Below, piece after piece: positions 1 through 5,312 of a stretch of DNA of 6,373 nucleotides. The notes under the pieces were generated by a model. The model was not told the origin of the DNA. It searched no databases and was given only the letters and a program-made list of their open reading frames with translations. The position numbers were made by a program, and so were the translations under genes. The stretch lies in NCBI GenBank assembly GCA_021156265.1, contig JAJNBR010000182.1, positions 1 through 6,373 of the forward strand, read 5' to 3'. This DNA comes from Flavipsychrobacter sp. (lineage in GTDB: Bacteria > Bacteroidota > Bacteroidia > Chitinophagales > Chitinophagaceae). The first letter of the stretch is position 1. Each line of letters starts with the position of its first letter.

Positions 1-1
1 A

Positions 2-433
2 ACCAAAACAGCTGTGCTGGCCTACAGCAATAGCAATATCGATCTTTTTTCGGAGAACAGCTTTTATAACATCCCCGATCTGAAATTGAAGACCGTCACC
101 GGATCAAAAACCATCAACCATATTTTTACAGAAAACGGCCTGGCTTATTTAAGTACGGATATAGGCATCGTGGTCATCAACCTGGCAAAACGCGAGATCA
201 AGGAAAGCTATACGTTCTCTATGAACAACCAGCTATTACCGGTTACGGGTGTCACAACTACAGAAAACGAAATTTTCGCTGCCACACCCAAAGGACTGTA
301 CTCAATTGGCAAACAAAACCCGGCTATCCAGGATTTCTCGTCGTGGAATAAGCTCGATACAACCAGGAATTTTATCAGTATTGCTGCCTCTCAAAACAGG
401 GTTTTTGTTACAGCTCGGGACCCGCCACATTGA
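2..433 (+). pseudogene. porZ: porZ-like T9SS propeller protein, N-terminal-side fragment (5' end off window, frame broken at 3' end)
   Basis: The reading frame is open from the window edge (T-K-T-A-V-L-A-Y...) and stops at TGA 431-433. It encodes beta-propeller blades typical of PorZ. The stretch from 89 to about 210, with the motifs IPDLKLKTVTGSKTINHI and GIVVINLAKREIKESY, matches the conserved region of the PorZ family as I remember it. In Porphyromonas gingivalis PorZ sits on the outer cell surface in the PorU-PorV-PorQ-PorZ attachment complex and supplies anionic LPS to the PorU sortase. The last residues before the stop (R-D-P-P-H) do not look like a blade strand, and the homologous reading resumes in another frame from about 423. 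I therefore treat this as one part of a broken gene. The true start and signal peptide lie left of the window. Family call from recalled similarity; the frame break is seen directly. Confidence 0.8.
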
Positions 434-690
434 TGCTGCTAAAGACGGTGTCTGGATCAGCGAAAACTATAAAACGTTCGACGGCAAGGTAAAGCGAATT
501 AATCTCCAGTTCCAGTTGGCCGACTCCTTCAGAACAGCTGGTTATTCAAAGCAGGTAATGGAAATAGAGGGCGGCGCAACCTTTATAGCAGACGAATTTA
601 ACGGTCTAAAAAGGCGCAATCCGGGTGACAACGACTATTTCAACACCGATCTGCCGGAAGGGCCAACCACCCATACTTCGTTTGACGTAT
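113..690 (+). repeat. Degenerate ~43-codon beta-propeller blade repeats, one shortened
   Basis: Equivalent blade starts, picked by eye, lie at 113 (I-N-H-I), 242 (V-T-G-V), 371 (F-I-S-I), 426 (H-I-D-A), 555 (V-M-E-I) and 678 (S-F-D-V). Each is followed within about ten residues by a short hydrophobic strand (AYLST, IFAAT, VFVTA, VWISE, TFIAD, LWVAH). The spacings are 129, 129, 55, 129 and 123 nt. The third interval is the outlier and contains the frame break. The repeats are conserved at the level of fold and not of nucleotide sequence. Confidence 0.55.
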
Positions 691-1706
691 ATGCCCGCAA
701 TAAAGAACTTTGGGTTGCACACGGCGGGTACGACGAACGCTGGATCTACACTTATAACCGCGCAGGCTTCTCACAATTCAAAGACGAAAAATGGAAGCCT
801 TACAAAATGTTTGAATACCCGCCCTTCGGCGATTCGACCTTCGATTTCGTAAAGATCGTAAAGGGGCCGGACGGCAACGTGTATGCAGGTTCGAACCAGA
901 GTGGGTTGTTCGTTTTGAAAGCCGACGGCTCGTACGAGATCTTTAAGCAGGGATATTTTGACGAAAGCGCCGGAGCAGGGGGCACCTACCGCGTAAGCGG
1001 CCTGGCATTTGACAAACAGGGTAACCTGTGGATGAACGTATTTGGCGGAACGCACGAGCTGGTTGTAAAAATGAAGGACGGTAACTGGTACGAGTATTTC
1101 GTGCCTTACTCAAGGATCTATCCTCATTCCGCTGCTCATCTTATCATAGATGACAACGGGCAAAAATGGTGGGCATCTCCGCGCGGTGGCGGCGTAATCG
1201 CTTATGATGACAATGGCACACCCGATAACATTGCAGATGACCGACACCGGCATCTTGTAGCCGGGAAAGGCAGCGGCGGCCTCCCCGATAACGAGGTCTT
1301 CGTATTAGCCAAAGATCAAAACAATTCTATCTGGATAGGCACCGCCAACGGTATCGGCATTGTCGCTTGTTCAGGCTCTGTGATAACAGGCGATTGCGAG
1401 TCTGAATTGCGCGTGGTGCAGTTCGACGAATTTGCGGGTTATCTTTTCCAGAACGAACAGGTGCACGCCATAGCAGTAGACGGCGGCAACAGGAAATGGA
1501 TAGGAACTACCAACGGAGTATGGTTGGTTTCGCCCGAAGGCGACGAGATCCTGATGCGTTTTACTGCCGAGAACAGCCCCTTGCCATCGAACAATATTCA
1601 AACCATCTCCATAGACCAGGTGACCGGCGATGTATACATCAGCACGGAAGAAGGGCTTGTTAGCTTCAGGGGCACTGCCACAGAAGGCGGATCGGAAAAT
1701 AAAGAC

Positions 1707-1961
1707 GTAGTGACCTTTCCTAATCCGGTTCCCAGCGGCTTCAATGGTACTATAGCTATAACAGGTTTGGTTGAAAATGCGGATGTACGCATTACGGATA
1801 TATCAGGCCAACTAGTGCACAGAATGCGGGCTAACGGCGGGCAGGCTACGTGGGATGGCAAAGACTACACCGGAAGGCGTCCGCAATCGGGTGTTTACCT
1901 GATATTTGTTACCAACCGCGACGGCTCGCAAACACACGCCGGAAAGATGGTGTTCATGGAG
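1707..1961 (+). other. T9SS C-terminal-domain-like beta-sandwich of PorZ
   Basis: The last 85 residues of the porZ-like protein have the pattern of a type IX sorting-type domain. They open with V-V-T-F-P-N-P-V, have a middle strand VRITDISGQLV, then G-G-Q-A-T-W-D-G-K-D-Y-T-G-R and SGVYLIFVTNRDG, and end in a Lys-Met-Val-Phe strand. In most T9SS cargo this domain is the export signal and is removed by PorU. In the PorZ family it is retained and, in P. gingivalis, implicated in binding anionic LPS. That role is transferred from the family and not visible in the sequence. Confidence 0.75.
1958..1961 (+). promoter_or_regulatory. Ribosome binding site (GGAG) for recO
   Basis: GGAG ends six bases before the recO ATG and lies inside the last porZ codons. 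It supports the 1968 start and suggests that ribosomes finishing porZ can re-initiate on recO. Bacteroidota starts often lack such a motif, so a chance match is possible. Confidence 0.45.
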
Positions 1962-1967
1962 TAGATC

Positions 1968-2702
1968 ATGCTGCAAAAAACGCAAGGGCTCGTTTTACGT
2001 ACGCTAAAATACGGCGATACCAGCCTGATAGTAAACATATTTACCCGCTTATACGGCGTGCAAAGTTACCTGGTACAGGGAGTGCGCAGCGCCAAACAAA
2101 AGCAACAACGTGCCGGACTGTTTCAGCCCGGCATGTTGCTGGATATGGTGGTGTATCAAAAGCCGCAACAAAGCCTGCAGCGCATCAGGGAGTTTCAGCC
2201 GGCCTACATTTACCGTTCGCTGCACGAAGACATCGTCAAGAACACCATCGCCCTTTTTTCTGTAGAAGTTTTGCTGCGCCTATTGCCGGAGCATGCACCA
2301 ATGCCCGATGCATATGACTTTAGCTTTAACTACCTTAAAGAGCTGGATGAAACTCCCCTGGCCGCCGCTGCCAATTATCCAATTTTTTTCCTGGCGACTA
2401 TAGGCGGGTTGATGGGATTTGATATCGCAGGCACCTACACACAGCAAACGCCTCATGTACACCTGCGGGAAGGAGTTTTTGCGGCTAATCCTCCTGCTGC
2501 GCCGCCTTATCTTAGCGATGCAGAGTCGCAGGCGCTGGCACTCATACTAAAAAGTCCAACCCTTGACAGCCTGAAAGATGTAAGCATCAACTCGCAGATG
2601 CGTTTTAATTTACTTGACTGGTATCTTGAATTTTTGCACCGCCATACGCAGCATTTTGGCAATGTAAAGTCGCTGGACGTGCTGCGCGCCATCTTGCATT
2701 AA
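1968..2702 (+). CDS. recO: DNA repair protein RecO
   Basis: RecO acts in the cytoplasm in the RecFOR pathway of recombinational repair. It anneals complementary DNA and, with RecR, helps load RecA onto SSB-coated single strands at gaps. The 244-residue length is normal. The N-terminal OB-fold (about residues 1-80) shows the family pattern: TQGLVLRTLKYGDTSLIVNI, then FTRLYGVQSYLVQGVRSAK. A mostly helical C-terminal domain follows (about 85-244). The protein has no cysteine at all, so it lacks the four-cysteine zinc finger of Deinococcus-type RecO. The ATG lies 3 bases after the porZ stop, with GGAG at 1958-1961 six bases upstream, an unusually good Shine-Dalgarno for this phylum. Co-transcription and translational coupling with porZ are likely. 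From memory, a porZ-recO order recurs in Bacteroidota, which fits the porZ call. Confidence 0.93.
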   Translation: MLQKTQGLVLRTLKYGDTSLIVNIFTRLYGVQSYLVQGVRSAKQKQQRAGLFQPGMLLDMVVYQKPQQSLQRIREFQPAYIYRSLHEDIVKNTIALFSVEVLLRLLPEHAPMPDAYDFSFNYLKELDETPLAAAANYPIFFLATIGGLMGFDIAGTYTQQTPHVHLREGVFAANPPAAPPYLSDAESQALALILKSPTLDSLKDVSINSQMRFNLLDWYLEFLHRHTQHFGNVKSLDVLRAILH

Positions 2703-2704
2703 GA

Positions 2705-2986
2705 TCACTTCAGGATGCGCATCCGTCTCGCGATGCGTGCGAGGTAATTTTTAAAAAAGGGGAATTGCCCAAGCGGAATGCTGACGATCAATACGCAAAA
2801 CGGCCAGAGAATCGTTATAAGCGGCAAATACAGGACAACCCAAAGCGCTCCTTTCTCAACCTCCAGCCATTCTAAAACTTTCCGGCCAAGGTAGCCGCAC
2901 ATGCTGCCACCGATAGCGAACGTACACAGTATCAGCAGCAGCTGCATACCGTTAACCTTCCATCTATCTTTAAGCTTGTTGAGCAT
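2705..2986 (-). CDS. Small two-helix membrane protein, DUF6787-like
   Basis: This 93-residue protein has two hydrophobic segments, about residues 14-34 (MQLLLILCTFAIGGSMCGYLG) and 47-72. Basic residues cluster at both ends (N-L-N-K-L-K-D-R-W-K side and the R-I-A-R-R-M-R tail), so by the positive-inside rule both termini should be cytoplasmic with a short external hairpin. The pattern K-x-R-W-x-V-N-G near the start, G-Y-L-G-R-K after helix 1, E-K-G-x-L-W-V before helix 2 and S-I-P-L-G-Q-F-x-F-F-K-N-Y after it resembles what I recall as DUF6787, a Bacteroidota family of unknown function. I do not know its role. The gene stops 2 bases from the recO stop, tail to tail, and is divergent from the M23 gene. 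No Shine-Dalgarno precedes the ATG; the leader is A-rich, as is common in the phylum. Reality of the gene is well supported; the family name is from memory. Confidence 0.82.
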   Translation of the reverse strand: MLNKLKDRWKVNGMQLLLILCTFAIGGSMCGYLGRKVLEWLEVEKGALWVVLYLPLITILWPFCVLIVSIPLGQFPFFKNYLARIARRMRILK

Positions 2987-3003
2987 TGTTGAGTTTTGAC
3001 CGT

Positions 3004-3021
3004 AAATTCCTGCGGGAATTT
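3004..3021. repeat. Perfect 7-bp inverted repeat (AAATTCC-TGCG-GGAATTT)
   Basis: The arms 3004-3010 and 3015-3021 are exact reverse complements around a 4-base loop. If the -7 box at 3029-3037 is used, the repeat lies at the very 5' end of the leftward transcript. It could be a short 5' hairpin or a dyad operator for a dimeric regulator. It has no T-tract on the side that would make it a terminator for any neighbouring gene. Confidence 0.4.
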
Positions 3022-3028
3022 GACGGCG

Positions 3029-3037
3029 GCAAAGCTA
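3029..3037 (-). promoter_or_regulatory. Candidate Bacteroidota -7 promoter element (TAGCTTTGC) for the DUF6787-like gene
   Basis: Read on the minus strand, 3037 to 3029 is TAGCTTTGC, a full match to the TAnnTTTGY -7 consensus of the primary sigma factor in Bacteroidota. It would start transcription near 3022-3025, giving a leader of about 37 bases. No TTG-type -33 box sits 17-20 bases upstream, so this is half a promoter on sequence alone. Confidence 0.35.
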
Positions 3038-3135
3038 AGGTATTTCGTGCTACAGCAGTTTAGTTTGTGTCTATAGTGGCTTTGGCATTTAGTAAATCCG
3101 TATAAGCATATAGCAGGATGTGTTATTTTGCATGT

Positions 3136-4848
3136 ATGTCGTTTAAAAAAAATCTCGCGCTATTAGTCCTGGCTCTTGGCAGTATGAGCGCTAACGCTCA
3201 AAACCGGATGGATTACCCACAGGATTACTTTCGTAACCCCCTTGACATACCTATAATGCTGGCAGGTAACTTCGGCGAATGCAGGTCTAATCATTTTCAT
3301 AGCGGACTGGACATAAAGACCATGGCTAAGGAAAACATGAAGGTGTATGCTGCCGCCGAAGGCTATATCTCCAGGATAAAAATGGAACCTGGTGGCTTTG
3401 GTCATGCGTTGTATGTAACCCATCCCAACGGATATACAACTTTATATGCCCACCTCAATGATTTCATTCCTGAAGTGCAGGAGTTCGTACGCCAGCAGCA
3501 GTATAAAAAAGAAAGCTGGACAGTGGATATACCTGTGCCTGCCGATATGTTCCCGGTGAAAAAAGGGCAACAAATAGCATGGTCCGGAAATACCGGCAGC
3601 TCTACTGCCCCGCACCTGCATTTTGAGATACGCGATACGCAAACAGAACATCCGCTCAATCCTCAGTTATTTGGGTTTACGATAGAAGATACTATTGCAC
3701 CTAAGCCAATTGAGATAGCCGTATATGATAGAACCAGGAGCATTTATGAACAACAGGTACGGCTTGTACCCCTGAAGAAAAAAGGCGACGATTATGTTTT
3801 TGACACGGTTTATGTAAACACCGAGGCGGTTGGCATAGGCATTCATGTAAACGATTTTATGAACGGCAGCAGTAACACACTGAACTTTTATACAGCACTC
3901 CTAATGCCAGGTGAAGGCCAATTTACACAGATTGTGCTTGATGATATAGGGTACGATGTAACCCGATACCTCCATGCTTATGTCGACTATAAAACACGTA
4001 AACAAATGGGCAAATGGATACAACTGCTTTTTCAACTTAAGAATAACAGACTGGATCATATCTATGGGTATGGCGCTGAAGCGCTGGTAAACGCACGAAA
4101 ATATTCGGACATATCGCTTGATGAAAACGAAGCTCTTCCCGTGAAAATTAAGCTTGATGATGTAGCGGGAAACGAAACGGAAATAACAGGCGTGTTGTAT
4201 TATAAACCCGCATCGAAAGAACAACCGCCATGCAGTAACCTATTCACCGCCGGCAAACCAAATAAGTTCAGCAATAAAAATATCAGCTTCACCCTTTCTG
4301 AGAATGCGTTGTATGATGATGTTTGTTTTGAGTATAGCCGGACGACGCATGCTAACGGCTACTCCGACAAGCACAGCATTGGCAAGAGTTATGTCCCGGT
4401 ACACAGCTGGTTTGACCTGTATATAAAACCCGACAATAACATACCGACCGATAGAAGGAACAAGGTCGCGCTTGTACGCATCGATGGTAAGGAAGAAACG
4501 GGCAAGGCTGCCAGTTTCGAAAACGGAAGCTATAAAGCATCAGTAAGAAACTTTGGCGATTATAAGCTGGTAGTGGATCGGGAACCGCCGCAGCTGTCCT
4601 CACTACAAAAAGAAGGCGCCGACCTGGGTAAAGCCTCGCGTATCAGTTTCACCGCAAAGGAGGAAATCACGTCTGTAAAGAAATTCAGGGCTGAGCTGGA
4701 TGGTAAATGGTTGTTATTTGAGCAGCGCGGCAATACCTGGTTTTACGAATTTGATGAGCATTGCCCGAAAGGAAAACATACACTGGTTGTAACAGTAGCA
4801 GATGAAAATGACAATAGTCAAACTTTGCGTTATAACTTTACACGCTGA
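3136..4848 (+). CDS. Exported M23 (LytM-type) zinc metalloendopeptidase with C-terminal beta-rich region
   Basis: Probable peptidoglycan endopeptidase cutting peptide cross-links in the periplasm. I chose ATG 3136 (570 residues) because it gives a clean signal peptide: M-S-F-K-K, a hydrophobic core L-A-L-L-V-L-A-L-G, and cleavage after S-A-N-A before Q. An in-frame ATG at 3118 would add M-C-Y-F-A-C. The M23 domain spans about residues 35-180. The zinc ligands are visible: His55 and Asp59 in H-S-G-L-D and His162 in H-L-H (160-162), with His106 in Y-A-H-L as the catalytic partner, so the enzyme looks active. A spacer of about 30 residues (about 115-145) splits the usual LytM core. Residues about 185-480 match no domain I can name, and about 480-570 look Ig-like (REPPQL ... 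GKHTLVVTVADEND). This long two-part layout is common for M23 proteins in Bacteroidota. It ends 2 bases before bcp. Confidence 0.9.
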   Translation: MSFKKNLALLVLALGSMSANAQNRMDYPQDYFRNPLDIPIMLAGNFGECRSNHFHSGLDIKTMAKENMKVYAAAEGYISRIKMEPGGFGHALYVTHPNGYTTLYAHLNDFIPEVQEFVRQQQYKKESWTVDIPVPADMFPVKKGQQIAWSGNTGSSTAPHLHFEIRDTQTEHPLNPQLFGFTIEDTIAPKPIEIAVYDRTRSIYEQQVRLVPLKKKGDDYVFDTVYVNTEAVGIGIHVNDFMNGSSNTLNFYTALLMPGEGQFTQIVLDDIGYDVTRYLHAYVDYKTRKQMGKWIQLLFQLKNNRLDHIYGYGAEALVNARKYSDISLDENEALPVKIKLDDVAGNETEITGVLYYKPASKEQPPCSNLFTAGKPNKFSNKNISFTLSENALYDDVCFEYSRTTHANGYSDKHSIGKSYVPVHSWFDLYIKPDNNIPTDRRNKVALVRIDGKEETGKAASFENGSYKASVRNFGDYKLVVDREPPQLSSLQKEGADLGKASRISFTAKEEITSVKKFRAELDGKWLLFEQRGNTWFYEFDEHCPKGKHTLVVTVADENDNSQTLRYNFTR

Positions 4849-4850
4849 TC

Positions 4851-5312
4851 ATGGAACTACAAGCAGGAATCAAAGCGCCGGCAATAAAGGCAAAAGACCA
4901 GAACGGGAACACTGTTTCCCTCGGCGATTTTAAGGGACAGAAAGTAGCGTTGTTTTTTTACCCGGAAGATGACACGCCCACATGTACAGTCGAGGCCTGC
5001 AACCTGCGGGATAATTATTCACTATTGAAAACGAAGGGCGTTACTGTGATAGGTGTAAGCCCCGATGATGTGACCAAGCACAAAAAATTTGAAGAAAAAT
5101 TCTCCCTGCCCTTTACGATGCTGGCAGATCCTGATAAAAAGATCATCGAAAAATACGGGGTATGGGCTGAGAAGAATCTATATGGTAATAAATTCATGGG
5201 CGTGAAGCGTACCACCTTCCTTATTGACGAGGACGGAAAGATATTTCACATCATCAAAGGCGTACGCTCAAAGAACCACGCACAACAGATAATAGATAAC
5301 TGGAAACTTTAG
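4851..5312 (+). CDS. bcp: Thioredoxin-dependent thiol peroxidase, Bcp/PrxQ type
   Basis: This cytoplasmic peroxiredoxin reduces hydrogen peroxide and organic hydroperoxides, with thioredoxin as reductant. The 153-residue length is standard and the whole thioredoxin-like AhpC/TSA fold is present. The active site reads Y-P-E-D-D-T-P-T-C-T-V-E-A-C: Thr42, peroxidatic Cys45 and a second Cys50 five residues on, the spacing and numbering of E. coli Bcp, where Cys50 is the resolving residue. Arg120 in G-V-K-R-T-T-F-L-I-D is the conserved active-site arginine. The usual Pro-Gly-Cys is Pro-Thr-Cys, a variant I recall as frequent in this phylum. The ATG follows the M23 stop by 2 bases (TGATCATG) without a Shine-Dalgarno, so it is probably the second gene of a two-gene operon. 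The stop overlaps that of the opposing DUF5686 gene. Confidence 0.95.
   Translation: MELQAGIKAPAIKAKDQNGNTVSLGDFKGQKVALFFYPEDDTPTCTVEACNLRDNYSLLKTKGVTVIGVSPDDVTKHKKFEEKFSLPFTMLADPDKKIIEKYGVWAEKNLYGNKFMGVKRTTFLIDEDGKIFHIIKGVRSKNHAQQIIDNWKL

Larger units (their letters stand above)
423..1964 (+). pseudogene. porZ: porZ-like T9SS propeller protein, C-terminal-side fragment with CTD-like domain
   Basis: This continues the preceding fragment in a different frame (codons starting at multiples of 3). The frame is open back to a GTG at 249, but its translation before about 423 (R-H-I-D-A-A-K-D-G-V-W) is not propeller-like, so 249 is not a believable start. The first in-frame ATG after the junction is at 558. 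It holds the rest of the propellers, including Reg_prop-type blades at 1278-1367 (GLPDNEVF ... IWIGTANGIGIV), 1461-1529 (KWIGTTNGVWLV) and 1578-1667 (PLPSNNIQTISI ... VYISTEEGLVSF). A short Gly/Glu-rich linker (1671-1706) leads to a C-terminal beta-sandwich. In P. gingivalis PorZ this C-terminal domain is kept, not cleaved. Without the N-terminal half the product would lack a signal peptide and probably could not reach the surface. If the break is an assembly error, this is the rest of an intact porZ. Confidence 0.8.
2987..3135. promoter_or_regulatory. Divergent intergenic region between the DUF6787-like gene and the M23 peptidase gene
   Basis: This is the only sizeable non-coding stretch in the window and must carry promoters for both outward genes. 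The leftward gene has a good -7 candidate here. On the rightward strand I found no clean TTG/TAnnTTTG pair; the nearest -7-like strings are TAGTTTG (3061-3067) and TATTTTG (3124-3130), each one base short of the spacing. An 18-base inverted repeat lies at 3004-3021. Confidence 0.5.

Noticed and set aside
405..433. Programmed ribosomal frameshift in porZ
   Set aside because: There is no slippery heptamer or downstream pseudoknot-like pairing, and blade residues are missing, so changing frame would not rebuild the fold. The ATG at 433-435 overlapping the TGA is in neither porZ frame, so it gives no restart.
771..1055. 94-codon minus-strand open frame inside the porZ fragment
   Set aside because: It lies wholly within the propeller coding frame and has no recognisable features.
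1962..1970. GATCATG shared by the recO and bcp starts as a regulatory motif
   Set aside because: It arises from a stop codon next to ATG with a few shared bases; two occurrences this short are expected by chance.
1850..2317. 155-codon open frame on the plus strand spanning the porZ end and recO start
   Set aside because: It overlaps two well-supported genes in another frame and its basic, Ala/Arg-rich translation resembles no domain.
3004..3021. Inverted repeat as an intrinsic terminator
   Set aside because: It lies between two divergent gene starts, so no transcript should end there, the stem is AT-rich and no U-tract follows.
3058..3067. TTTAGTTTG as the promoter of the M23 gene
   Set aside because: The -7-like box is one base short of TAnnTTTG and the nearest upstream TTTG (3019-3022) is about 38 bases away, well outside the usual spacing.
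3901..4224. 107-codon open frame on the minus strand inside the M23 gene
   Set aside because: It is antisense to a clearly coding region; its Phe/Ile/Cys-rich translation shows no membrane-protein or domain pattern.
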